Of a DNA stretch of 58,798 nt, positions 17,712-26,872 are shown piece by piece. The notes under the pieces are model-generated. The model had not been told where the DNA came from and searched no databases. It saw only the letters and a list, made by a program, of their open reading frames with translations. The number at the start of each line of letters is the position of its first letter. The stretch's first letter is position 1. A program made the translations under genes and the position numbers. The stretch is from the NCBI GenBank assembly GCA_018382295.1, contig JAGZQF010000006.1:1-58798 (forward strand), in the 5' to 3' direction. The DNA comes from Collinsella sp. (lineage in GTDB: Bacteria; Actinomycetota; Coriobacteriia; Coriobacteriales; Coriobacteriaceae).

Positions 17712-18155
17712 TTAAGCCTCCAGCTCAATCTTCGTGGGGTTCTGGGCAGCGTGCGGATGCTCGGCACCAGCGTAGACCTTAAGCTTGGTCATCTGGGCAC
17801 GGCCGAGGGTGGTCTTGGGCAGCATGCCGCGAACGGCGCGCTCGATGACCTTCTCCGGGTGCTTCTCCATAGCCTGGCGGAAGCTCTCAGCCTTGAGGCC
17901 GCCGTTGTAGCCGCTGTGGCGATAATAGGTCTTCGTGTCGGCCTTGTTACCGGTAAGCTGGACCTTATCGGCGTTGATGACGACAACGAAGTCGCCGCAG
18001 TCGCTGTTGGGCGTGAACTGGGGCTTGTTCTTACCGCGCAGGATCATTGCGATCTGGGTGGCAAGACGGCCCAGGACAGCACCATCGGCGTCGACGAGAA
18101 CCCAGTTGCGCTGGACCTCGCCCTGCTTGGCGTAGTGAGTCGATTTCGAAATCAC
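17712..18155 (-). CDS. rplM: 50S ribosomal protein L13
   Basis: The 147-residue protein contains WVLVDADGAVLGRLAT, the HSGYNGG region and VRGMLPKTTLGR typical of L13. The start is GTG at 18155, preceded by GGAGGAG. It is the first gene of the rplM-rpsI operon and has a good promoter at 18222-18249. Confidence 0.98.
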   Translation of the reverse strand: MISKSTHYAKQGEVQRNWVLVDADGAVLGRLATQIAMILRGKNKPQFTPNSDCGDFVVVINADKVQLTGNKADTKTYYRHSGYNGGLKAESFRQAMEKHPEKVIERAVRGMLPKTTLGRAQMTKLKVYAGAEHPHAAQNPTKIELEA

Positions 18156-18221
18156 TTAGACTCCTCCATGTACAGTACGTGTTGTTACAGAGATTCACGG
18201 GGCTCTGCAAGTAACCCGTCC

Positions 18222-18249
18222 ATATTACCCCGCTCGCCGCCCGAGTCAA
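18222..18249 (-). promoter_or_regulatory. Promoter of rplM-rpsI
   Basis: On the minus strand TTGACT and TAATAT are separated by 16 bp, about 65 nt upstream of the GTG start. Both hexamers are close to consensus. Confidence 0.6.
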
Positions 18250-18349
18250 CAGGTATTTTGGCTCCGACCAGAGTTTCTGCACATGTCATCCACGAGCCAT
18301 AATTTTTCCAGCTCTTTAGCTGTTGTCATTTTTTGAGGGTTCGCTATCG

Positions 18350-19228
18350 CTAGCGCTCAACGAACTCTTGGATTTCCGCGAGCAGGCGCTTTGCCTCCTG
18401 ACGGCCCTGGATATACAGGTCCAAAAGCTTTGCCGGATCGTGCTCGACATGGCCGACCTCGACCGGCTTTTGCGGAGCGACGACCAACGCACGGCCCTCG
18501 CGCTCATACTTCCACAGGTGCATGCGCTGGATGTTGTAACGGTCGTGGCGCGTCTCGATAGCCTCGAGCAGGTAGGGGTAGTCGGCATAACGCGCACGCG
18601 CGGCCGGCAAAAACTCGTAGGGTTTTTTCTCGTACGAGCGGTCCTGCGTGACGATGACGACCGCACGGTCGAAGCCCGCCTCCTCGAGCACATGCTCGAT
18701 GGGGACCGAATCGGCCACGCCGCCGTCGACATATTTGTGCCCGTCAATCTCGACCGGCGGCGTCACCAGTGGCAACGAGGTCGATGCGCGCACGGCGTCG
18801 AGATCGAGCACGGCGCTTTTGACCGGGAGGTACGTGGCGGTTCCAAAGAGCATGTCCGTCGCGGCGGCGTACATCTCGATGGGGCTCGCGTCGAACGTCT
18901 CGTTGTCAAAGGGATCCAAGCGGTCCTGGACATCGTTGAAAATAAAGTCGTAGCCGACGATAGAGCCCGTGGCCGCAAACGACGCGGCGCCCATGAAGCG
19001 GTTGTCGTTACAGAAAGCCAGGTTGATGCGGTTGGCACGGCCGATCTGGTGCGACTTGTAGTTCACGCCGTTGAGGGCGCCGGCCGATACACCGTAGACA
19101 GACGGAATCTCGACGCCAGCCTCCATGAGAACGTCGAGCACGCCTGCGGTAAATTGCCCGCGGAAGCTGCCGCCCTCCAAGACGAGCGCGACCTTGCCAG
19201 CGTTCTTTGCCTTATCTTCTGCAGTCAT
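18350..19228 (-). CDS. Patatin-like phospholipase
   Basis: The 292-residue protein is a RssA/patatin-type lipid acyl hydrolase. The oxyanion loop GGSFRG lies near residues 19-24, the nucleophile elbow GVSAG near 46-50 and the second dyad residue in DGGVAD near 168. Substrate is unknown, probably phospholipid or lysophospholipid. There is no signal peptide, so it should be cytoplasmic. A strong AGGAGG precedes the ATG. Confidence 0.85.
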   Translation of the reverse strand: MTAEDKAKNAGKVALVLEGGSFRGQFTAGVLDVLMEAGVEIPSVYGVSAGALNGVNYKSHQIGRANRINLAFCNDNRFMGAASFAATGSIVGYDFIFNDVQDRLDPFDNETFDASPIEMYAAATDMLFGTATYLPVKSAVLDLDAVRASTSLPLVTPPVEIDGHKYVDGGVADSVPIEHVLEEAGFDRAVVIVTQDRSYEKKPYEFLPAARARYADYPYLLEAIETRHDRYNIQRMHLWKYEREGRALVVAPQKPVEVGHVEHDPAKLLDLYIQGRQEAKRLLAEIQEFVER

Positions 19229-19545
19229 ATTGACCTCCTGCGATTGCGTTTTGGCCTTCTTCTACCCAGTTTTGGGATGGAGGGCGCATGGGTTTTGGAG
19301 CAGAGTTCGATTCTCCGCGGTTTGGGGATGACGTCGATGTGGGGCATGACCGGCTGAAACCCCATCGGCATCGCATCTGTTTTGGGCTGGGGCTTTGCGC
19401 GGAGAATCCGCGTATTTGCTTCGCAAATCTGCACCGGCTTCGGCCGCCTGCCGGCGTCCTCGCCCGCTCGCTACAAACGCTCCGCGTTTGCTTAACGCTC
19501 GCGCCCTGCATAGAGTTCGATTCTCCGCGGTACGGACTAGAAATA
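19229..19545. other. Intergenic stretch with two inverted T-arm fragments
   Basis: No gene is recognised. Two plus-strand copies of GAGTTCGATTCTCCGCG begin at about 19306 and 19507. They match the T-arm and 3' end of the tmRNA (minus strand) but point the opposite way. Between them is GC-rich sequence with CGCTCCGCGTTTGCTTAACGC-like blocks. Confidence 0.6.
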
Positions 19546-19581
19546 AAAAGGCAGGTAGATACGAATATCTACCTGCCTGTT
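19546..19581 (-). terminator. Terminator of tmRNA
   Basis: AGGCAGGTAGATA and TATCTACCTGCCT form a 13-bp stem with a 4-nt loop, followed on the minus strand by a T5 run. It starts 6 nt after the tmRNA CCA. Confidence 0.9.
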
Positions 19582-19586
19582 ACTTA

Positions 19587-19950
19587 TGGTGGAGGCGCGG
19601 AGAATCGAACTCCGGTCCACGAAAGCCCCCTGATTGGCATCTCCAAGCTCAGTCGCTGGTTTAGTCTCGGACGCTTTGCGCGCAGCGACACGCTCGCGGT
19701 GTCCTAACCGGTTCGGTCTTAGCCTGCGCCATACCGATTACGTGCGCAGGAGCATTCCCCTAAAATGACGTCGCGCCGGTGCCGGGGAAATCACCGGATT
19801 GACGCGCCGCTATAAACTAAGCAGCGAGAGCCATAGGCTCAAAAGAAGAGTTGTTGTCAATTCAATTTGACGGTACCCCTGTTTAACGAGGCGAGGAGAC
19901 CTCGGCTTGCTTCCTCTCTCAGAGCTATCGCGTCGAAACCAGTCGCCCCC
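19587..19950 (-). ncRNA. ssrA: Transfer-messenger RNA
   Basis: The minus-strand RNA begins GGGGGCGACTGGTTTCGACG and ends in the T-arm GGAGTTCGATTCTCC and CGCCTCCACCA; the 5' GGGGGCG pairs with the 3' CGCCTCC, giving the tRNA-like acceptor. The tag frame (19817-19858) reads DNNSSFEPMALAA then TAG, ending in the ALAA degradation signal. It rescues stalled ribosomes with SmpB. Length about 364 nt is normal. Resume-codon placement is inferred from the tag. Confidence 0.95.
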
Positions 19951-20189
19951 GAATGTCGGGAAAGTCTGGATGGTATCGGGCCTGCAAACACCCGATAACC
20001 GTCGACTTTTCAAGGAACATGCGGGGCAAGCCCCGCTTGTGGAGTGTTATCTTACCACGTTCTGAAAGCGGACAGCTGTTCTATGCACGAGCTGTGAAGA
20101 CCCCAATGTGCGCCGCACTTCGCACTTTTGTTACCGATCGCGTCACGTATATTTTCGCCAAGCAAAATTGACCCGTCGAAAGGACCGTT

Positions 20190-20624
20190 ATGGATACCAA
20201 GCAGCAACTCGTCAATGCCCTCGCAGGCCTGGGCTCAACCATTACCGAAGCTATGGATGTCATCGAGGGCTTTGTCCCCTGCGGACATCCCGCCCTCACG
20301 GTATCGAACGCACTCGTCGCGCTGGACGCTGACGATGATGCAGCTCTCGCCCAGCAGTTTGAGACCGTCAAGGGCTTTATCGACCACGTGAGTGAGAACC
20401 GAGGCGTGTCCGCCTACCACGACATCGAGGTCGAGCTCGCGGGCCCCAAAGCCGATCTGCTCGCAGCAATCCGCGAGGTAGGCGCCCTTATGCAGACCGC
20501 AGGCGTCAAGAACACCCAGGTCAACGAGTGGGTCTACCGCAGCTTAGCCGCACTCGGCAGCTCCGAAGAAAAGGCAGCCGAGCAGCTCGCAGAAAGCCCC
20601 GTCATCAAAGCTGCACTTGCCTAA
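20190..20624 (+). CDS. Conserved hypothetical protein, 144 aa
   Basis: The protein is acidic, Ala-rich and predicted helical, with no signal peptide or membrane segment and no motif I recognise. GAAAGGA precedes the ATG, and codon use matches the neighbours, so it is probably real. It is monocistronic between tmRNA and the convergent metal ATPase. Function unknown. Confidence 0.7.
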   Translation: MDTKQQLVNALAGLGSTITEAMDVIEGFVPCGHPALTVSNALVALDADDDAALAQQFETVKGFIDHVSENRGVSAYHDIEVELAGPKADLLAAIREVGALMQTAGVKNTQVNEWVYRSLAALGSSEEKAAEQLAESPVIKAALA

Positions 20625-20688
20625 AAAGGCTTGCACCCTGGCGGCTGCAACACCGTCCGAATGCAGACCATAAACTCAAGCAAAAGCG

Positions 20689-22764
20689 CTAGCGCAGATA
20701 TGCCTTCGCGTTGCTCAGGCTGTAGGCGATCGTCGAGCCGTTGTGCAGCAGCGACGACGTCTGCGGCGTAATCGTGCCGGTGATGCCGAGCGCCAGCAGC
20801 GCCGAGTTGGTGAGCATCACCTTAGAGTAGGAGCTCGTCAGGCGATCAATGAGGCCCTGGCTCATGCGGCGCAGGCGCACGATTGCGGCGAGATCCGTGT
20901 CGGTCAGGATGATGTCGGCGACCTCCTTGGCGATGTCGCTTCCGCCACCCATCGCCAGGCCCACGTCGGCCAAACCGAGCGCCGGCGAATCGTTGACGCC
21001 GTCGCCCACCATGGCAACGTGGCGCCCCTCGCTCTTAATGCGCTCCACATAAGCGTACTTATCCTCGGGCAACAGCTCGGCCTTAAACTCATCGACGCCC
21101 GCCTCGCGCGCGATGCGCTCGGCGGTGCGCTCGGAGTCGCCCGTGAGCATAACGACGTGCTTGACGCCCAGCGCGTGCAGGTCGGCGATGGCTTCGCGCA
21201 CTCCGGGCTTGAGTGGGTCCTCGATGCCGAGCACGCCCACGACCGTGCCATCGACCGCCAGGTACAGCGGCGACAGGCCCTGCATCTGGGACTCGATGCG
21301 TTCCTTGATGTCGGACTCGAGCTTCGCTCCCTCGTCCTCAAACACAAAGTGCGCCGAACCGATAATTGCGCGACGCCCCTCGATGGACGAGGCAATGCCG
21401 TGCGCCACGATGTACTCGACGGCGGCATGGCGTTCGCGGTGCTCAAGCCCGCGTTCACACGCGGCGTTAACGACGGCACGCGCCACCGGATGCGGAAAAT
21501 GCTCCTCCAGACAGGCGGAAAGGCGCAGGACCTCGTCCTCGCTCCAACCGTCGGTCGTGAGCACGCAAGCCAGACGCGGCTGGGCCTCAGTCAGCGTGCC
21601 GGTCTTATCAAAGACGATGGTGTCCGCCTTGGCAAACGACTCAAAGTACTTGGCGCCCTTGACCATGACGCCCATCTTGGCAGCGTCGCTCATGGCGGTC
21701 ATAACGGCAACGGAGCCCGTGAGCTTGAGCGCGCACGAGTAGTCGACCATCAGCGCCGCGGAAGTCTTGATGAGGCTGCGCGTGGTGAGCGCGACCAGAC
21801 CCGCGAGCAAGAAGTTCCACGGAACGATCTTGTTGGCAAGATCCTCCATGTGCGACTGGCCCTCGGATTTGAGCGAGTCGGCCGTCTGGACGAGCGAGAC
21901 AATCGAGCGCAGTTTGGTCTGGGCCGTGTTGGCGCGCACGCGTACCAGGATGCTGCCGTCCTCGACGACGGTGCCGGCAAACACGTCGTCGCCCGCGCTG
22001 CGCTCGACGGCCAGCGGCTCGCCGGTCAGGGTCGCCTGGTTGACCATGGCGCTCCCCTGCTCGACCACGCCGTCGATGCAGATGGACATGCCAGTGCGCA
22101 CGGCGACCAGGTCGCCGGGCTCAAGCTCGGTGGCAGCAACGCTCACCTCGGTGTCGCCGACCACTTTTTGCGCCTTGTCGGGCACGTCGAGCAGCGAGTT
22201 GATGAGCTCGTTTTCGCTCATGGCGCGCGTGTAGTCCTCGAGCAGCTCGCCCACGTTGAGCAGGAACATCGTCTGGCCCGCGGTGTCGACGTCGCGCTTG
22301 ACGAAGGAGATACCAATGGCCGACGCATCGAGTACGGGAACGGTCAAGCGCGGCTTCGCGAGCTCGCGGAGGGCTGCGCGCAAAAAGGCCATGTAGCCGG
22401 CCACAACAAAGACAGCGCGCAGCGGTGTGGGCAAAAACCAACGGCGCGCGTAGTGGGCGCCGACGAGCGTGGCCAGGTCCATAACCAGTTTGTGCTTGCG
22501 CGGCTCGAGTTGCATCACGTAGCCCGACTTGGCGTCGGCGATGGCCTGAGCATCGAGCGCGCCGACAGCGGCCAGCACGGCATCGCGGCGCGACTCGTCG
22601 TATTCGAGCGCCATCTGGCCGATGCGGCCGTAAACGCGCACCTTGCGCACGCCGTCGATTTCGCCGCTAAGCTTTAGAAGCGCATCGAGATCGCTCTCTG
22701 GCACAGGACCCGCCAACTGGAGGCGGGTCCTGCCGGGGATCTCACTGATAATCGAGAATCTCAT
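20689..22764 (-). CDS. P1B-type heavy-metal-transporting ATPase with atypical metal site
   Basis: The 691-residue protein has an N-terminal HMA-like domain (1-70) without CxxC, the phosphorylation motif DKTGTLT near 385, an HP motif in EHFPHPVARAV and the hinge MVGDGVNDSPAL near 600. The transmembrane motif that is CPC in copper pumps reads YSCALKLTG here, a Ser-Cys-Ala variant, so the metal cannot be called; Mn or Fe export is possible. It starts 18 nt after the small upstream gene on the same strand and likely shares its promoter. Confidence 0.85.
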   Translation of the reverse strand: MRFSIISEIPGRTRLQLAGPVPESDLDALLKLSGEIDGVRKVRVYGRIGQMALEYDESRRDAVLAAVGALDAQAIADAKSGYVMQLEPRKHKLVMDLATLVGAHYARRWFLPTPLRAVFVVAGYMAFLRAALRELAKPRLTVPVLDASAIGISFVKRDVDTAGQTMFLLNVGELLEDYTRAMSENELINSLLDVPDKAQKVVGDTEVSVAATELEPGDLVAVRTGMSICIDGVVEQGSAMVNQATLTGEPLAVERSAGDDVFAGTVVEDGSILVRVRANTAQTKLRSIVSLVQTADSLKSEGQSHMEDLANKIVPWNFLLAGLVALTTRSLIKTSAALMVDYSCALKLTGSVAVMTAMSDAAKMGVMVKGAKYFESFAKADTIVFDKTGTLTEAQPRLACVLTTDGWSEDEVLRLSACLEEHFPHPVARAVVNAACERGLEHRERHAAVEYIVAHGIASSIEGRRAIIGSAHFVFEDEGAKLESDIKERIESQMQGLSPLYLAVDGTVVGVLGIEDPLKPGVREAIADLHALGVKHVVMLTGDSERTAERIAREAGVDEFKAELLPEDKYAYVERIKSEGRHVAMVGDGVNDSPALGLADVGLAMGGGSDIAKEVADIILTDTDLAAIVRLRRMSQGLIDRLTSSYSKVMLTNSALLALGITGTITPQTSSLLHNGSTIAYSLSNAKAYLR

Positions 22765-22782
22765 AGTTTCTGCCTGGGAGCG

Positions 22783-23028
22783 CTACTCGGCTGCGTTGTC
22801 CGCATCAGCCTCGCTCTGGGTGATGTAGGCAGCCTCGGCAACCATGTCGTCGACATTGGCCTTGGCCTGCTCGACCATGTCCTGGTAGCCGTTCTTGATG
22901 CGCATGCCGCACGCGATGCCCTGCACGCAGGCGTTCTTTACCGGAGCGCTGGTGAGCAGCTTGATGCCGGCCGTGCCAAGCAGAAAACCGCCACCGACAA
23001 GCAGGGTGTTAAACGTCGACTTCTTCAT
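22783..23028 (-). CDS. Small membrane-anchored protein paired with the metal ATPase (DUF6110-like)
   Basis: The 81-residue protein begins MKKSTFNTLLVGGGFLLGTAG, a hydrophobic N-terminal segment, followed by KNACVQGIACGMRIKNGYQDMVEQ and an acidic tail. Two cysteines lie near residues 34 and 40. It resembles the short DUF6110 proteins that I recall beside cation ATPases; that label is from memory. GGGAGA precedes the ATG. The frame continues upstream to 23490, but that part overlaps the ABC gene antisense and is not real. Confidence 0.65.
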   Translation of the reverse strand: MKKSTFNTLLVGGGFLLGTAGIKLLTSAPVKNACVQGIACGMRIKNGYQDMVEQAKANVDDMVAEAAYITQSEADADNAAE

Positions 23029-23112
23029 GTTGCTTCTCCCTTTTGCCGCACAAGCGCGACATGGTGCCTTAGCACCCGAGTTCATTAGTTTGCTCGAGCA
23101 CGCTTTTGAGAC

Positions 23113-23142
23113 TAGTTTAGTCGAACTATTATGGTCAACCAA
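23113..23142 (-). promoter_or_regulatory. Candidate promoter/operator of the metal ATPase operon
   Basis: On the minus strand a TTGACC -35 is followed by the inverted repeat TAGTT-N6-AACTA (23113-23128) in the position between -35 and -10. This layout suits a metal-responsive repressor, but no regulator gene is adjacent. Confidence 0.3.
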
Positions 23143-23173
23143 AGTTAACCTTTGGAAATCTTGGTCCCCTTTC

Positions 23174-24931
23174 CTACAGCTGCCAGGCAACCGCTTCCTT
23201 TTGCAGTGCGACCATGCGGGCAAATTCTCCGCCTGCCGCCTTAAGCTGCGCCGGAGTGCCCTGCTCGGCAACCACACCATCCTTGAGCACAACGATTTTG
23301 TCGGCATTTTCCACCGTACGCATACGGTGGGCAATAACGATAACCGTCTTACCTGCAAGCAGACGGGAGAGTGCCTGTTGTACCACGGTCTCGTTCTCCA
23401 CATCCAAGCTCGCCGTCGCCTCGTCCAACAGCACGATAGGCGCGTCTTTGAGCAGCGCGCGGGCGATAGAGATGCGCTGGCGCTCGCCACCGGAGAGTTT
23501 GGAGCCGTTCTCGCCGATCATGGTGTCGTAGCCCTGCGGCATGCGGTTCACGAACTCGTCGCAGTTGGCGGCACGCGCGGCCGCAAGCACTTCCTCATCG
23601 GTGGCATCACGACGCCCGAGGCGGATGTTTCCCATCACCGTGTCGTCAAAGAGCAGCACGTCTTGGAACACAATGGCGTAGTCGCGCAGCAGCACCTCGT
23701 GATCGACGCTCGCAACATCCACGCCGCCCACGGTGACCGTGCCTTTGGTGGCATCCCAAAAGCGCGCGGCCAGGCGGCTCACTGTAGACTTACCGGAACC
23801 CGAAGGACCGACCAGTGCCGTGACCTCGCCTTCCTTAGCGGTAAAGCTCACATCGGTAAGAACTTTCTCGCCGGCGCGGCCGTCCTCGCCCGCACCATAG
23901 CCAAATGCCACGTGATCGAACACCACATCGTGGCCCACGGGCTCAAATTTCTCGCTGCCCCGCGCCACAGGCTCTTCCATGATAGAGCGCATACGCTTAG
24001 CTGACGACTCGGCGGCAAACAGCTCGGACACCAGCATCAACGCCTGGTCAAAAGGCGCATAGATGCGGCTCACCATAAGCAGGAAGGCAAACATCACCAA
24101 AAAGTCGACCCGCCCCGAGGCAACCATCGCGGCACCCGTTACCAGCGTGGTGGCAATGCCCAGACGCAGGATGACAAAGGCGGAGTTGACCAAAAGCCCG
24201 TTAACGAGTTCTCCCTTAGTGGTCTCGCGCTCCTCGACATCAATCACGGCGCCGAGTCCCTCAAGATAATAGGCCTCCTGGTTGGTAGCGCGGATCTCGC
24301 GCACACAATCGAGCGTCTCCTGGATCGCCTCAGTGACTTTGACCTTCTCGGCGCGAACACGGTCGAACACCGGGACCATGGGACCGCGCGTCAAATACAG
24401 CACGGCAAAGGCCACGGGAACGCTCCAAAACGCCGCTATCGCCAACTGCCAGCAAAAGAACAGCGATGCCACGAACACAATAGCGCTTGCGATAATGGCA
24501 CCCCAAAGCTCTCCCAGCACGTGGCTGTAGGCATGCTCCATGGTCTGGACATCGCCCATGATGGTCTCGGTTAAATCGGCCAGATCGCGACGTCCAAAAA
24601 ACGATAGCGGCAGCCTGCGCAGGCGCTCGGCAATTTCCATGCGCTGCTTGCCGCACTCCTCGTAAAAGATGCAGTAGGTGTAGTAATACTGCTGCCAGTT
24701 AGAGGCAAAGAGCAGCACGAAAAAGACCAGGAGGCCGCCCACGATCGGCAGGGCATCCGGCAGGTCAGCCCCGCTGGCGAGATGCTCGACAAAGCCGGCC
24801 ATGACCAGGAATAAAAAGCCCATGCCGGCCATGGTAATGAGATTAGTGAGCGTGGTCCAGAAAATGCCACGTTTTACGCCGGCGACACCTTTATCGGATA
24901 GGAAATACTTCTTTTGTAATGAGGCGAACAT
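23174..24931 (-). CDS. ABC transporter, fused permease-ATPase (half 2)
   Basis: The 585-residue protein has an exporter-type six-helix membrane domain (about 20-310) and an ATPase domain with Walker A GPSGSGKST, signature LSGGERQR and Walker B IVLLDEATASLD. Both key residues are intact. It starts immediately after the stop of the partner gene, so the two form a heterodimer. A divergent AraC regulator suggests the YbtPQ/IrtAB arrangement, exporter-fold proteins that import siderophores, but direction and substrate are inference. Confidence 0.85.
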   Translation of the reverse strand: MFASLQKKYFLSDKGVAGVKRGIFWTTLTNLITMAGMGFLFLVMAGFVEHLASGADLPDALPIVGGLLVFFVLLFASNWQQYYYTYCIFYEECGKQRMEIAERLRRLPLSFFGRRDLADLTETIMGDVQTMEHAYSHVLGELWGAIIASAIVFVASLFFCWQLAIAAFWSVPVAFAVLYLTRGPMVPVFDRVRAEKVKVTEAIQETLDCVREIRATNQEAYYLEGLGAVIDVEERETTKGELVNGLLVNSAFVILRLGIATTLVTGAAMVASGRVDFLVMFAFLLMVSRIYAPFDQALMLVSELFAAESSAKRMRSIMEEPVARGSEKFEPVGHDVVFDHVAFGYGAGEDGRAGEKVLTDVSFTAKEGEVTALVGPSGSGKSTVSRLAARFWDATKGTVTVGGVDVASVDHEVLLRDYAIVFQDVLLFDDTVMGNIRLGRRDATDEEVLAAARAANCDEFVNRMPQGYDTMIGENGSKLSGGERQRISIARALLKDAPIVLLDEATASLDVENETVVQQALSRLLAGKTVIVIAHRMRTVENADKIVVLKDGVVAEQGTPAQLKAAGGEFARMVALQKEAVAWQL

Positions 24932-26758
24932 TTAGGCCTCGCCTCCCTTCGTGACGGCGGCATCCGCGGTCGCTGCAGTGATTTTCCAGCTCGCAGCCTG
25001 TTCGTATTCGGCCCACATCTTGGCATACAGACCCTCTTGGGACAGCAACTCGGCATGGGTACCCGACTCCTGCACGCTGCCCTGGTTGAGCACCACGATT
25101 TGGTCTGCGCCCACTACAGTCGAGAGTCGGTGCGCGATCATAATGACCGTGCGGCCCGCCGCCAGCTTGCTAAAGGCGCGCTGGATGAGCGCCTCGTTCT
25201 CGGGGTCGGCAAACGCCGTGGCCTCATCGAGCACCACGATAGGCGCGTCTTTAAGGATCGCGCGGGCGAGTGCTACGCGCTGCACCTCGCCGCCCGAAAG
25301 ATATGCCCCTCCAGCACCGAGCATGGTGTTAATACCCTGCGGGAGCTTGGCCACAATGTCGTCGCACTGAGCTGCGGAGAGGGCCGCACGCACTTCGTCG
25401 TCAGTGGCCGTGGGCTTGGAGGCACGCACGTTATCGGCAAGTGTTTGCCGGAACAGCTGGTTGGTCTGGAACACGAAGGCAACCTGGTCCATAAGCTCGT
25501 GCGGGTCCATGTCGCGAACGTCCACACCGCCTACGAGCACTCGACCCGAAGAAACATCCCAAAAACGCGGGATCAGGCTGGCGCAGGTTGACTTACCACC
25601 GCCCGAGGGACCCACCAGCGCAAGGGTACTGCCTGCGGGGACGTTAAAGGTTACGTGGCTGACGGCAGGTGCTTCGGCACCCTCGTACGTGAAGTTCACG
25701 TCCTCAAAGCGCACATCGCTGCCAACAGGACGCTTAGGCTGAGCGGGCACCAGAAGTTGCTCAGACTCCATGATGCTTCGGATGCGCGCCAGCGAATCGG
25801 CACTCATTTGAGACGCCTCGCCCACAAACATAAGCTTGGTCATGGCTGTGGGCACCACGGCCGAAAAAATCGCGTAGAAGGTGAAGTTTGTCAAAAAGTG
25901 CGCAAAATCCGTCTCGCCCGGAGCCAGCAGCAACGCCACGGGCAAAAAGAATGCCACGAGGCCGTTGAGCGCCGTAAGATTGAGCACTTGCGGGCCTCGA
26001 CAGAACGTGCCCGAATAGTTTTGTGCCATATCGGCGTATTCGGCAATCGCATCGTGGAAGGCCTTAAAGGAGTAGACCGTCTGCTGAAACACCTTGACCA
26101 CAGGGATGCCGCGTACGTATTCGGTGCCGGTCTTGTTCATCTTGACCAGCGCTCCCATGTAGGCCTTCATAAACTCGCCGCCTTTGCCGCCCATCATGGC
26201 GGCCATAGCGCCAAACGAGATGGCTACCGAGATGAGGCATGCCGCGCCCAAGCGCCAATCGAGGGCGAAAAGCAGCACGAGCAGGCCTGCGACCATGGCG
26301 GTGGCGCCGGCGATGTCGGGCAGCATGTGTGCGAGCAAAGTCTCGGTGGAGGCGGCGCATCCGTCTACAACACGACGCAGCTCACCGGTGGCGTGCGTGT
26401 CAAAGTAGCCAAGCGGCAGCTTAAGCAGGTGCTCGCTCGTAGTCTTGCGGATATTGGACGCGCAGCGAAACGCAGACAGGTGCGTGCACATGAGCCCCAC
26501 GAAATAAGCTACGATGCTTGCCAGGGCAAAACCAACGGCCCACCAGCCATACATCGCGATATCGGTGGCTTCGCTCCAGTTAGGCGCCACGGCGATCAAA
26601 TCGCGCGCGACAAGCCAAATACACACGTACGGGCCAAAGCTCAGCAACTGCGAGAGCGCCGAGAGCGCCATGCCCAAATACGTTAGGAATTTGCGGTCAC
26701 CGGCATACGCGAGCAGCTCGCCGATACCGCCACCTTCCTTTTTTGATCCCTTTGCCAT
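24932..26758 (-). CDS. ABC transporter, fused permease-ATPase (half 1)
   Basis: The 608-residue partner has a membrane domain (about 25-330) and an ATPase with Walker A GPSGGGKST, signature LSGGEVQR and Walker B IVVLDEATAFAD. I start at 26758, after AAAGGA; an ATG 36 nt upstream lacks a ribosome site. It is first in the two-gene operon and is divergent from the AraC-type gene at 26873, with about 115 bp between them for shared control. Confidence 0.85.
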   Translation of the reverse strand: MAKGSKKEGGGIGELLAYAGDRKFLTYLGMALSALSQLLSFGPYVCIWLVARDLIAVAPNWSEATDIAMYGWWAVGFALASIVAYFVGLMCTHLSAFRCASNIRKTTSEHLLKLPLGYFDTHATGELRRVVDGCAASTETLLAHMLPDIAGATAMVAGLLVLLFALDWRLGAACLISVAISFGAMAAMMGGKGGEFMKAYMGALVKMNKTGTEYVRGIPVVKVFQQTVYSFKAFHDAIAEYADMAQNYSGTFCRGPQVLNLTALNGLVAFFLPVALLLAPGETDFAHFLTNFTFYAIFSAVVPTAMTKLMFVGEASQMSADSLARIRSIMESEQLLVPAQPKRPVGSDVRFEDVNFTYEGAEAPAVSHVTFNVPAGSTLALVGPSGGGKSTCASLIPRFWDVSSGRVLVGGVDVRDMDPHELMDQVAFVFQTNQLFRQTLADNVRASKPTATDDEVRAALSAAQCDDIVAKLPQGINTMLGAGGAYLSGGEVQRVALARAILKDAPIVVLDEATAFADPENEALIQRAFSKLAAGRTVIMIAHRLSTVVGADQIVVLNQGSVQESGTHAELLSQEGLYAKMWAEYEQAASWKITAATADAAVTKGGEA

Positions 26759-26872
26759 GAGATTCCTTTCTAACGGCTTGAGAGTTAACCGCAATCAACT
26801 TATCATTGACGTGTTAGCCATGGCTCACAATCAAGCCAGGCGTGGACGTTTCTGCAAAGGAAGGGGACGCTT

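Noticed and set aside
22783..23490. 235-codon frame around the small membrane protein
   Set aside because: Everything upstream of 23028 overlaps the ABC gene in another frame; only the last 81 codons are protein-like and have a ribosome site.
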